Assembly: GCF_019393635.1 (NCBI RefSeq)
Contig: NC_057861.1
Span: 167,874,303-167,938,302 of the forward strand
Source of the DNA: Dromiciops gliroides
Lineage: Eukaryota; Chordata; Mammalia; Microbiotheria; Microbiotheriidae
Reading direction: 5' to 3'
DNA: 64,000 nt
Shown here: positions 54,441-64,000 of the stretch, one piece after another
How the letters are laid out: each line of letters starts with the position of its first letter
Numbering within the stretch: the first letter of the stretch is position 1
Notes under the pieces: generated by a model
The model's database searches: none
What the model was told of the DNA's origin: nothing
Seen by the model: only the letters and a program-made list of their open reading frames with translations
Position numbers and translations under genes: made by a program

Positions 54441-55326
54441 TAGTGTGCTGGTAAATGTTTAACAAATGTCTCTCCAGGGAAAAAAAAATAAATGTACCCA
54501 TGACATACTTCTAAGTTTAAATGGCATTATTAACATTTTCTCCATATCAACAAAATAATAAAATAAGCCCTAGTTTGTAGCTTGGCTATTTCCAAGGTGT
54601 GAATGTTCACACCGATAATTTAGCAATTGGTCTTCTATCTCTCTGTCTCTCTCTCTCCACCTCTTCTCCTTCCTCTCCAAAATAATTTAACTAAACACCC
54701 TCCTTTTACAGATGAGGAAACTGAGACACCAAGAAGGGAAGGGACCTGCCCAAAGTCACAAAGTTTTCAACTCTTTTCTCTACCTTATGGAAATTGTGTA
54801 AAGCTTTGAAATCTTTTAGAAAATGGTAAAAATGTAAGGACAAAGTGATTCAACAGATAAAATAAAATTTAACAGTTATTACATAACTATGTTTAAGATA
54901 CTGGGAATAGGGATTCAACCCATAATTTCTCTGGTAGGGAGGACTCCGTGATGAGGGAGCTCCCTTTACTAACACAAAGAAGCACCTTCTCTGAAGTTTC
55001 AAATCTTGGAGAGTTACCTAGACCATTGAGAGGTTAAATGATTTGCCCAGGGCCACATACCTAGTACTTTTGAAAAACAGGACTTAAACTGAGGTCTTTC
55101 TGATTTTAAGTTCAGTCCTCCCCCCCACACACACACACCTTGCTACTTCTCAGCATAGGACTAAAACAACAAAAACCCTGAATAGCTTCATATTAGTGAC
55201 AGTAAACCTTATCACCATCCTGGTCATCACTATATTAATGCCAGAAGGTATAGGGTAGCTGTTAAGAATTTACTTTTTAAAAAAATTGAAGTCAGCATGT
55301 GAATTATAGGTGAAAGATTGACCTTT
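54441..55326. other. Unique DNA with two MIR scraps
   Basis: MIR-like: ACAGATGAGGAAACTGAGAC (54709-54728) and AAATGATTTGCCCAGGGCCA (55036-55055), both inverted. No gene. Confidence 0.45.
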
Positions 55327-55483
55327 TTTTTTTTTTTTTTTTTTTTTTGCGGGGCAATGGGGGTTAAGTGACTTGCCCAGGGTCACACAGCTAGTAAGTG
55401 TCAAGTGTCTGAGGCCGGATTTGAACTCAGGTACTCCTGAATCCAGGGCCGGTGCTCTATCCACTGCGCCACCTAGCCGCCCC
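55327..55483 (-). mobile_element. A-tail tRNA SINE, close to consensus
   Basis: AAAGATTGACCTTTT / AAAGATTGACTTTTT flank it. It has a 27-T tail and CpG-retaining head GCGCCACCTAGCCGCCCC. Confidence 0.95.
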
Positions 55484-55497
55484 AAAGATTGACTTTT

Positions 55498-56155
55498 TAA
55501 GAAAATGCTTATTGGGTAGTCTTATTTTCATTTTTTGTTCAATTAAGTTGTGTTGTGGGGCAGGCAGGAATAGGGAAGGAAAACAAAGTTTGTATATAAT
55601 CTGTTCTTGTTTTTAATATGATCATTATTTGGTAACCCCATAAAAAAGTCTGTGGTATTTTATGTCCCACTGAACTAAGTGTTAATTATCTTCCACCAAT
55701 ATTCTTTAACAAAGGAAACCAAGTATTCATGCTACAAGTACCTGCTTGTGCTGGCAAGTGTAGGATTGCACTGTCATGGATGGAGAGAGGAGGCTTGCCT
55801 GCTTTCCACACCCATTCCTGAGTTCCAAGATGGGGGTTGGGGGGAAGCCCTATTCTGGAGCTATAAGTCTCCCATAAGACATTAGAGAATGTCCTTTCCT
55901 GGGAGAGAGGCGTGTCTCTTTAATGCCAAAGTCTCATGAAACCTTGAAAAGAATAATTGAGGGATTGATTGCCCTACAGGCACTTTCCTAGGTGGCCTGG
56001 ATCAGCAACTGTCAGGACTGTCAAGATATGTTTATATAAATACACACACTCGAGCATACATATGGTGAAACACTGAGAATCTCAGCTGCTGACAAAGCAT
56101 TTTGTGGACTCCCTCAACCAGATGGGGCTGCAGAGCACCAAACACACCAGAAGTG
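55498..56155. other. No recognisable feature
   Basis: Unique sequence. Confidence 0.45.
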
Positions 56156-56167
56156 AAACCTCTGTGG

Positions 56168-56413
56168 TTGTTGTTCAGTCATTTCAAATGTGTCTGATTC
56201 TTCATGACCCCATTTGGGATTTTATTGGCAAAGATACTAGAGTGGTTTGCCATTTCTTTCTCCAGTTCATTTTACAGATGAGAAACTGAGGAAGAATTAA
56301 GTGACTTGTCCAGGGTCACACAGTTAGTTTCTGAAGCCAGATTTGTACAAATGAAGATGAATCTTTCAATCCCAATCCCAGTGCTCTATCCACTGTGCCA
56401 CCTAGCTTCTCTA
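56168..56413 (-). mobile_element. RTE-tail tRNA SINE
   Basis: AAACCTCTGTGG / AAACCTCTGGGG flank it. Inverted tail TTGTTGTTCAGTCATTTCAA; head GTGCCACCTAGCTTCT. Confidence 0.9.
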
Positions 56414-56425
56414 AACCTCTGGGGA

Positions 56426-57229
56426 GGTCTCATTTTTCCATAGGCAACTGGAATTGGTGGGTTGGGTCCTCTTTTCGAATCACTTAATCAATGACACTTC
56501 CAGCTTTAACATGCAGGCATAGAAAACTTTCTTGGTTCAGAAATACCTCCCTGCAATGTATTCAATATCTCCTGTGGGTCTTCTTGAAATTCTCCTCTCC
56601 GTAGAGCTAATCCAAACACCTTCTGTAGGAGTGTGGGGTGAATGGGCAGAATGAGGGTAACATTCTTAACAGCAGATCCCTGAGCTACACTTCCACAGCC
56701 TCAGAAAACATTGGGCAGTGTAGGGTGCCATGAAAATAATAGGGTGGGGTCATGCATGGTCTTGGGCTAATGTCTGTTTTCAGGCACCTCTTTGGGTGGA
56801 GTGAAATGCATGGCACAGCTTAGTTGTATTCTAATGTGGATTTTCCAGAATTACTGTATTTTTAAAGGTTACACATGTGTTGTAAGCCAACCAAGGCATT
56901 GCCAATGAAAATATTTGCCTACATGGGGGCTTTGCTTAATTAGGTGCACTTTAAGCAAAGAGAATACTGTATTCTGCCTTAGTCAAATGACATAAATGAG
57001 GAAATATTGTTTCTACTTCTGAGCACCATATTTGAAAAAAGACATGTATTAATAAACTGAAGATTCAACACAAGATACTAGAGGTGAAAGGAAATTTAGA
57101 GCTCATCTTAGTCTTATCCTCTCACTTTGCAAATAAGAAAATCGAGGCACAGAATATTTAGGTTACTTTCCTAGGTTAATTAAGCACTTGCAAATGCAAA
57201 CACTTGTGACAATGCACAGATGGAATGTT
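56426..57229. other. Mostly unique, with a MIR scrap
   Basis: TAAGAAAATCGAGGCACAGA at about 57135-57155 is MIR-like. Otherwise unassigned. Confidence 0.4.
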
Positions 57230-58075
57230 GAAGGGAACAACTAGTTAGAGTTTGAATAGAATGTAGAGTGGGTGAAGCAATGTTAAATAAGGCTGGACAG
57301 GTGGGTTGGAGCTAGATTCTGAAGACCTTTAAATGCTTGACTAAGAAGTTTCCATTTTATCTAAAAGGTAATAGGGAACCACTAAAAGTTTCTGAGACAG
57401 CTAGGTGGTATAATGGATAGAGTGGCAAGGTCTACAGTTAGGAAGACTCATCTTCCTGATTTCAACTCCAGCCTCAGACACTTACCAGCTATGTGACCCT
57501 GGGCAAGTCACTGAACCCTGTTGCCTCATCTGCACAATGAGCCAGAGAAGGAAATAGCAAAACACCTCAGTATCTTTGCCAAGAAAGTCCCAAATAAAGT
57601 CCCAAAGAGTCAGAAATGACTAAACAACAACAAAGTTTCTGAGCAAAGGAGTGCCATGAACATTGTGATTTTGGATGATTATTTTGGAAGTTGTGTGGAA
57701 AAGATATTAAAGAGAGGAAAGACTAGATACCCATTAGGAGATATTACAATAAACAATAGACTAGGTAATAAGGTCTTGAACTAGGGCAGTGGCTATGTGA
57801 ATGGAGAAAAGGGGATGGATATGAATGAAATTGTGGCCACCAATCAATGAAACTTGGAAACATTGATATGGAGGAAAGAATCATGCAGAGGCAAGAGTCA
57901 AACTAAGGAAGATTAGAAGAAGTGATCTTGGCAAGGGAGAGGACTAATATGGTTTTGGACATATTGGATTTGAGATTTTGACATTTTAGAGGACTCAGGT
58001 AGAAACAAGTAGAAATATCCACCAGTCAGTTGATTTCGTGGGAGTGGAATTCAGGAGAGAGATTAGAACTGGTTA
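57230..58075 (-). mobile_element. L2 LINE, antisense, split by a SINE
   Basis: TAATAGGGAACCACTAAAAG, then after the SINE CAAAGGAGTGCCATGAACAT, TGGAAGTTGTGTGGAAAAGA, TATTACAATAAACAATAGAC and GGACATATTGGATTTGAGAT. These mirror L2 coding and UTR blocks. Confidence 0.75.
57397..57631 (+). mobile_element. RTE-tail tRNA SINE inside L2
   Basis: A perfect 12-bp target duplication AAAGTTTCTGAG at 57385-57396 and 57632-57643. Confidence 0.95.
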
Positions 58076-59017
58076 CACAAAAGCAAGGGTGGGTTTAGAG
58101 TACATTCCCTGGGGCAAATGTGGGAATGGGCCTGCTATCCCATGGATCATGAACTTGGGTTCCCTAGCTACTTCTGAGGACATGTGTTCGTCTTGAAGGA
58201 TTTGACATTTTGTAATGACGTAGCAATTTCTTGGTCTCTAAGGAGCAGGAAGAAGGATAATCTGAAAAAAGCCACTGAACAAGAAGAACTGCCCACTCAG
58301 GACATTTTAAAGGGAGAGAAAACTTGCATTCTTTTTCTTCCACTAGACTAGTAAGTGAGGAGCTCCATGAAACTTTTTCTCTTGGAATCCCTCTGAGGGG
58401 AATGAGTAGTGGCTATGTCCACTGCCACTTCTGGCTGCTGGAAAACATGCACCTTGTCGAGGTGAGCCTAGGTTGGGATGTCAAAGCCTGGATACCTCTT
58501 TTGCTTTGTGTTTCTTTTCCTAAATATAGCTGACCAAATAGTGAAGAGTCCATGAAAGACAGACTTTTGGGGAATGGCTAGGATAACCACTTCATAAGAG
58601 GATAAGCTCAAGTCTTGGCCTAAGCTTACTAGAAGACATGTATGTACCTTGAGATAGTATTCAGATATTTCAGAGCTGAGGCAAAAGTGAAAAACTATTC
58701 AACCATCCCATTAAATGTTCTGGGTTTTTTAAGTACCAACCCCCTAAGAGTATAAGAAGAGCTATAGGTTACTATTTTAATTTTTGATCTATGCACAGTT
58801 AATTCTCTTTTGTGTTTTAAGTATTTCTTTTGATAGAGGAAATAAATCACTGTCCTAGAGATGCAACATGGAGCAGTGAATAGACAGCTTGCTGTGGAAG
58901 CAAGAAAGAAGGATCTCAGGGTCTGGAGCAAAAATTTCATAGCAGAGACAGAAAGGTCTTCTAGCCAAAACTTTGGAAAGGGACAAATAGGCCTTTCTGG
59001 GAAAGGAAAAAATCCTT
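58076..59017. other. No recognisable feature
   Basis: Unique sequence; the 69-codon stretch at 58324-58533 has no family. Confidence 0.45.
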
Positions 59018-59033
59018 AAAGAAGGGCTATAGC

Positions 59034-59189
59034 TGGGGCAGCTAGGTGGCGCAGTGGATAGAGAACCGGCCCTGGAGTCAGGAGTACCTGAGTTCAAATC
59101 CGGCCTCAGACACTTAACACTTACTAGCTGTGTGACCCTGGGCAAGTCACTTAACCCCAATTGCCTCACTAAAAAAAAAAAAAAAAAAA
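59034..59189 (+). mobile_element. A-tail tRNA SINE, young-looking
   Basis: AAAGAAGGGCTATAGC flanks it at 59018-59033 and 59190-59205. It has a 20+ A tail and retains the CpGs of GGCGCAGTGG and ATCCGGCC. Confidence 0.95.
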
Positions 59190-59539
59190 AAAAGAAGGGC
59201 TATAGCCTTTAACAGTGGCCACTGGATTGAAAAAAAATGAGTTTGTGTCCCAGCCCTGAAGAAGGAGAATGCCAAGGAACATTGAAATCACCCAACTCAT
59301 TTCACATACCAGCAAAGCTATGCTTAAGATTCTGCAAGCTAGGCTTCAGCAATACATGAACTGAGAATTATCAGAAGTGCAGGATGGTTTTAGAAGAGGC
59401 AGAGGAACCAGAGACCAAATTGCCAACATTCACTAGATTATGGAGAAAACAAGATAGTTTCATAAAACATCTACTTCTTCTTTATTGACTACACTAAAGC
59501 CTTTGACTGTGTGGATCACAACAAAATGTGGCAAGTCCT

Positions 59540-60040
59540 ACATGAACTGATGATGAGCGAGATGAGCAGAACCAGAAGAACATTATACACAGTATCATCA
59601 ATATTATGTGTTGATCAACTGTGATAGACTAGATTCTTCTCACCGATACAATGGTACAAGAAAGTTCCAAAGGACTAATGATGGAAAAGGCTCTCCAAAT
59701 CCTGGAGAAAAAAAAAGAACTGTGGAATATGGATGCTGATTGAACCATACTATTTCTTTTGCTTTTGGTGCTTTTTTTTTTTTTTGAGGTTTTTCCTTAT
59801 TGCTCTGATTCTTCTCTTATACCATGACTAATGCAGAAATATGTTTAATGTTATTATATATATATATATATGTATATGTATCTATATATAAAAAACCTAT
59901 ATCAGATTATCTGCTGTCTAGGGGAGGGGGGCAGGGAGGGGAGAGAAGGAGAAAAATTTGAAATTGGAAATCTTATATAAACAAATGTTGAAAGCTATCT
60001 CTACATGTAACTGGAAAATAATAAAATACTTTTATTTTTA
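59540..60040 (+). mobile_element. L1 3' end inside the RTE
   Basis: CATGAACTGATGATGAGCGA, GAGCAGAACCAGAAGAACAT, a 3' UTR with (TA)n at 59854-59892, and end AATAAAATACTTTTATTTTT. A 17-bp target duplication AAAATGTGGCAAGTCCT at 59523-59539 and 60192-60208. Confidence 0.95.
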
Positions 60041-60049
60041 AAAATGTGG

Positions 60050-60190
60050 GGGCAGCTAGGTGGCGCAGTGGATAGAGCACCAGCCCTGGAGTCAGGAGGA
60101 CCTGAGTTCAAATCCAGCCTCAGACCCTTAACACTTGCTAGCTGTGTGACCCTGGGCAAGTCACTTAACCCCAATTGCCTCACTAAAAAA
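60050..60190 (+). mobile_element. A-tail tRNA SINE at the L1 poly-A junction
   Basis: Head GGGCAGCTAGGTGGCGCAGT. AAAAATGTGG repeats at about 60040-60049 and 60191-60200, so it entered the L1's right flank after the L1 arrived. Confidence 0.9.
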
Positions 60191-60652
60191 AAAAATGTGG
60201 CAAGTCCTCAAAGAGTTGGGAGTAGCAGATCATCTTACTTGTCTCCTGAGGAACCTGTATGTGGGTCAAGAACCAACAGTTAGAACTGAACACAGAACAA
60301 CTGATTGGTAAAGGAGTACAACAAGGTGATATAGTGTCACTTTATTTATTTAACTTATATGCAGAGTACATCATATGAAATACTAGGCTGAATGCATCAA
60401 AAGCCAGAAATAAGGTTGCAGGGAGAAATATCAACAATCTCAGATATGCAGATGATATTACTCTGATGGCAGAAAGTGAAGAAGAGTTAAGAAGCCTCTT
60501 GGTGAGGGTGAAAGAGGAGAGTGTAAGAGCTGGTTTGAAATGTAATATTAAAAAAAACCACAACCCCCCCCCCAAAAAAAAAACAAAACCAAAAAACTAA
60601 GGCTTTGGCAACCATTCCCCATTACTTCCTGGCAAATGGAAGGAGAAGGAAT

Positions 60653-61214
60653 TGTAAAGAATTAATTGTTATTTGAGTTTTTTATGCCTCAATGCGCACT
60701 GGCCTGGGGCTCCGTAAACCACATGGTGCTCCACCCACTGGTTGTAGCCGTGGCCATGGCGCTGGCATCTCACATCATCACCATTTGCAGCCACCTACAT
60801 GGGCCTGGCAAAATTATAATGATTGGAAGCCTAGTGAGGGCAGTCATGTGACTGTCAGAGCGGCCATCCAGTTGGTTGGGGGCTGTGTGGAGTGTGTGGA
60901 GAGGAAGGAAGTTTTGTTTTGTTTTTTCCCAGCATTCTAGCTGGAAGCTGGAAGGCACTGGAAGAGGCTGCGGTGTATTCTCAGCTGATTCCTGGGTGGT
61001 GGTGTTTTTTTTTTCCAGGTTGTATAATTTCCCTTTCCCCATTTTATTTCCTTTCCCTTGATCCTACTGATCCTGTTTATGTTTTTTTTCTAAGTTCATT
61101 CTTGTTAAAATAAATCCTGTTCTGTTTTGAGGGAGGCTGCCGGTCTCCTTCCTTGCCCCAATATTGCGGTGAGCCGCTTAGCTAACACTCCCCAATCAAA
61201 AATTGGTCCCCACA
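60653..61214 (+). mobile_element. Solo LTR (ERV fossil) inside the RTE, about 562 bp
   Basis: It starts TGTAAAGAATTAATTG and ends AAAATTGGTCCCCACA. AATAAA lies at about 61111. The flanking 4 bases (GAAT / AAAT) match at three of four. The RTE frame ITSWQMEGE...SVSDFIF spans it. Its terminal 60 bp resemble the LTR at 41494-42062. No internal region is present. Confidence 0.8.
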
Positions 61215-61702
61215 AAATGGAATCAGTGTCTGATTTTATATTCCTGGGCTCAAAGATCACTGCAGATGGTGATTGCAGTCATGAAATTAAAAGGTGCTTT
61301 CTCCTTGGAGAGAAAGCTATGGCAAACCTGGACAGCATACCAAAAAGCATATATATCACATTGCCAGCAAAGGTCTGTATAGTCAAAGCTGTGTTTTCTT
61401 TTCCAGTAGCAATGTATGGCTGTGAGAATTGGACTATAAAGAAACCTGAGTACCACAGAACCAGTGCTTTCAAATTGTGCTCAAGAAGACTTTTGAGAGT
61501 TCCTTGGACACCAAAGAGATCAAATCAGTCAATATTTAAAGAAATTAATTCAGACTATTCACTGGAAGATCAAATACTAAAGCTGAAGCTTAAATACTTT
61601 GGCCACATAAATGAGAAGAAGGGACTCATTCATTGGAAGGGACCCTGATATTGGGAAAGATTAAAGGTAAAAGGAAAAAGGGACAAGGGATGGATAGATA
61701 AC

Positions 61703-61861
61703 GGGGCAGCTAGGTGGCACAGTGGATAAAGCACAGACCCTGAATTCAGGAGGAACTGAGTTCAAATCCGACCACAGACACTTGACACTTACTAGCTGTA
61801 TGACCCTAGGCAAGTCACTTAACCCTCACTGCCCTGCAAAAACAAAACAAAACAAAACAAA
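61703..61861 (+). mobile_element. A-tail tRNA SINE inside the RTE
   Basis: Head GGGGCAGCTAGGTGGCACAG; tail (AAAAC)n. The RTE phrase GATGGATAGATAA / GATGGAAATAATGG flanks it. Confidence 0.9.
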
Positions 61862-62944
61862 AAGAGATGGAAATAATGGACATGAACTTGGACAGACTTC
61901 TATCCTAATGAAGGATAAAAGTACATGATGTAATATGATCCATGGGATCATAGACTTACACATGACTGAATGACTGAACAACAGCAACAAGGAGGGCTGC
62001 AGCTGGTCATATTATTAAAACAAGTGGTTGCTTTGAACTCTGAGGCTACAAAGATGAAAACGAGAGTCCCTGGCTTCAAGAAGATTGCATTTTATCCAGT
62101 ATACACATATATGTATGAACTTCATATGTACTAGGTAATATCAAGAGAGCACTGGAAGATGGGAGCAGGATCAGGAGAGATATCAAGTAACACTGGAGGC
62201 AAACTTTGAAGAAAATTCTAGTTTTTGAGAGGCAGAGGTAAGGAGGCACCACATATCAGACACAGGAGACAGCTACTACCAAAGCACAGATAAAGGAGAT
62301 GAAGTGTTTGTTGTATGTGAAGAATGGATGGAAAGGAGAACAGTTTGACTGGCTATAGGCTACACAAAGGAAAGGAATATGTAATCAGCCTGGAAAGACA
62401 GACTGGAGCCAGATTGTAAAGGTTTTCTAATGAGAGGAGTTTGTATTTTATCCTAGAAATAATAGCTACTGGAAATTATTGGGTGGGGAAGTGAAATGGT
62501 CAGGCCTATACTTTGGGAAGATCATTTGGCAGCCGAGTGGAATGTGTATTTGAGAGGCGAAAGATTTGAGTCAGAGGGACCAATTTGGAGGGTATTGCAA
62601 TAGTGCGAAGAAAGGAGATGAGGGTCTGAATTAGTGTGACGGAATATGAGTATGAAGAAGGGAAGGATACGAGAGATGTTGTGAGGGTAGAATAAAAAAG
62701 ACTCGGCAACTTATTTGCCATGGGGAGATCAGGAAGAGTGAAGAGTTAAGGATGATTGTGAGGTTGTCAGTGTGGGTGAGTGGAAGGATAAGATCGTTCC
62801 CTTAACAGAAATAAGGAAATTTGGAAGAGGAGTGGACTTTGGTGTGGGGGTGCAGGTAGGAGAGGGGGAAGGCTGTTAAGTTCTGTTTGAACATGTTGAG
62901 TTTGAGACACCTGTAAGATATCCAGTTTGAAATGTCCAAGAAAA

Positions 62945-63290
62945 ATAGCTAACATGGGGGGCAGCTAGGTGGCGCAGTGGATAAAGCACCGGCCTTGGAT
63001 TCAGGAGGACCTGGGTTCAAATCCGGCCTTAGACACTTGACACTTACTAGCTGTGTGACCTTGGGCAAGTCACTTAACCCTCATTGCCCCGCACAAAAGA
63101 AAAGAAAAGAAAAGAAAAATAGCTACCATGTATATAGTGTTTATTAGGTGCCAGGCATTGTGCTAAGTACTTTACAGATAGTCTTTACAAATTTCTAGAG
63201 TCACACAGCTAGTAAGTGTCTGAGGCTGGATAAGAACTCAGGTCTCCCTGACTCTGGACCTGGTGCTCTAACCGCTGTAACACAAAGCCT
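62945..63290 (-). mobile_element. MIR/Ther-type SINE inside L2, itself split by a SINE
   Basis: AATAGCTAACATG joins TATATAGTGTTTATTAGGTG across the SINE, then GTGCTAAGTACTTTACAGAT, AGTCACACAGCTAGTAAGTG and CTCCCTGACTCTGGACCTGG. Confidence 0.75.
62957..63113 (+). mobile_element. A-tail tRNA SINE with (AAAAG)n tail
   Basis: GAAAAATAGCTAACATG / GAAAAATAGCTACCATG (62940-62956, 63114-63130), a 17-bp target duplication with one mismatch. Confidence 0.95.
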
Positions 63291-63294
63291 CCCC

Positions 63295-63400
63295 CAATAA
63301 ATAGTATATATGTATGCATGTGTGTAGGTTTGTATAGATGCACATATACTTACGTGTATATGTACACAGAACATATATGATTATACATATGTATGAGAGT
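63295..63400. repeat. TA/CA/TG-rich simple sequence
   Basis: ATATATGTATGCATGTGTGT through ATATGATTATACATATGTAT. Confidence 0.8.
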
Positions 63401-63694
63401 CATATGTGTCAAGAGGATCATTTAACCCATGGGAGTTGATGAGATCGCCATAACAGATGGACAGCCCAAGTATTTCATCAATATCCATCAAATATTAAGA
63501 TATCAAGACAAAAACTTTCCTAAGACAGAGTCCTGAGGTCCACTCACAAATGGCTAATGATCCAGCAAAGGGAACTATTAAGAAGCAGTCAAAAAGGTAG
63601 GAAAACCAAGAGGGAGCCAGATCTCATGAAAATCAAGAGAGAAGAAAGTATCCAGGAAGAAAAGGTTGTCAGTGGTATTAAATGCTTCAGAGAT

Positions 63695-63837
63695 GGGGCA
63701 GGTAGGTGGCTCAGTGGATAAAACACCAACTCTGGAGTCAGGAGGACCTGAGTTCAAATCTGACCTCAGACACTTGACACTTACTAGTTGTGTGACCCTG
63801 GGCAAGTCACTTAACCCCAATTGCCTCACCAAAAAAA
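63695..63837 (+). mobile_element. A-tail tRNA SINE inside L2
   Basis: AAATGCTTCAGAGATG / AAATGCTTCTGAGATG flank it. Head GGGCAGGTAGGTGGCTCAGT. Confidence 0.9.
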
Positions 63838-63890
63838 AAATGCTTCTGAGATGGCAAGAAGAGGGAGAAACTTTCCCACATCATAAAAGC

Positions 63891-64000
63891 TATAGAAAAC
63901 TCTTTGACTTTAAACTAAAACAATATGGCAGAGCATACTCTTCTCATGTGGAATAGAATAGCATGCTTGTCACATGCCTCTTGTAAGCTTGAACCTACTT
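63891..64000. other. Window edge, unassigned
   Basis: Short unique tail. Confidence 0.4.

Larger units (their letters stand above)
59250..61990 (+). mobile_element. BovB-like RTE LINE, split by L1, two SINEs and a solo LTR
   Basis: Pieces 59250-59539, 60199-60652, 61215-61702 and 61862-61990 form one 5'-truncated RTE. RT remnants in order: CAAATTGCCAACATTCACTA (IANI box), TTTATTGACTACACTAAAGC (FIDYTKAFDCVD), LTCLLRNLYVGQEPTVRT, LRYADDITLMAESEEEL (YADD at 60445-60456) and ITSWQMEGE. The C-terminal region then reads SVSDFIFLGSKITADGDCSH, LPAKVCIVKAVFSFPVAMYG, RRLLRVPWTPKRSNQS and LKLKYFGHINEKKGLIH. The tail ends GACTGAACAACAGCAACAA. This order and wording are those of BovB/RTE in ruminants, reptiles and marsupials. 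It is broken and non-functional. Confidence 0.92.
62040..63890 (-). mobile_element. L2 LINE, antisense, split by SINEs and MIR
   Basis: ACACTGGAGGCAAACTTTGA, GCCAGATTGTAAAGGTTTTC, ATTGCAATAGTGCGAAGAAA, AACATGTTGAGTTTGAGACA, ATTTAACCCATGGGAGTTGA, ACAGAGTCCTGAGGTCCACT and GAAGAAAGTATCCAGGAAGA mirror L2 coding blocks. Insertions lie at 62957-63113 and 63695-63837, plus MIR. Confidence 0.8.

Noticed and set aside
59034-59110. tRNA-gene-like A and B boxes in SINE heads
   Set aside because: No complete cloverleaf with acceptor stem; the motifs belong to tRNA-derived SINE heads.
61127-61648. 173-codon plus-strand open frame resembling a conserved protein
   Set aside because: It joins LTR sequence to the RTE LINE C-terminal region, so it is not a host gene.

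Overview
This window is nuclear DNA from a marsupial, probably an Australidelphian (dasyurid, diprotodont or similar); the species cannot be fixed. The main evidence is more than forty near-identical copies of a tRNA-headed SINE (head GGCAGCTAGGTGGCGCAGTG, B-box-like GTTCAAATCC), the type usually catalogued as WSINE1/Mar1. With them are older MIR/Ther-type SINEs, L2, marsupial L1 3' ends, a BovB-like RTE LINE and LTR fossils. No bacterial, CRISPR or phage feature was found. I found no intact host gene or exon. The window reads as an intergenic or deep-intronic region built almost wholly of transposable elements in several age layers.

Layout. 1-10 kb: a LINE 3' end, L2 and MIR pieces, an unidentified duplicated ~210 bp segment (1.1 and 2.5 kb), and the first SINEs. 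10.5-13 kb: a five-level nest. An L2 copy is split by a processed pseudogene of REEP6 (minus strand, 13-bp target duplication, poly-A). The pseudogene is split by a short hAT element (8-bp duplication ggtatata), the hAT by an L1 3' end (16-bp duplication), and the L1 by a SINE (17-bp duplication). 13-20 kb: many SINEs, MIR and an old L1 end. 20.4-21.0 kb: a candidate solo LTR. 22.5-23.8 kb: a LINE whose two halves face opposite ways, as expected from twin priming, followed by a possible LTR-element fossil. 25-36 kb: SINE, MIR, L2, L1 and hAT copies, with one unique stretch (33.4-34.2 kb) holding promoter-like motifs. 36.4-39.6 kb: L1 pieces interrupted by two unrelated insertions, each next to a (GA)n tract; one carries imperfect ~160 bp tandem units. 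40-42 kb: a long pyrimidine microsatellite, a tandem SINE pair and a solo LTR. 44.6-48.5 kb: one L2 copy split by two L1s and a SINE. 50.8-53.3 kb: two L1 3' ends and a (TTC)n expansion grown from a SINE tail. 57-58 kb and 62-64 kb: antisense L2. 59.2-62.0 kb: a BovB-like RTE LINE split by an L1, two SINEs and a solo LTR.

The elements interact mainly as parasite partnerships. One SINE class ends in the same tail as the RTE LINE at 62.0 kb and probably used its machinery. A second class ends in a poly-A, as expected for L1 partners. A third carries the tail of the LINE family seen at 0.2, 22.5 and 31.8 kb. Target duplications, several perfect and 11-17 bp long, let the order of insertions be read directly. 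I did not find a new functional system. The most informative objects are the REEP6 pseudogene nest, the twin-primed LINE, the split RTE and the unclassified repeats. Element boundaries without a stated target duplication are approximate.
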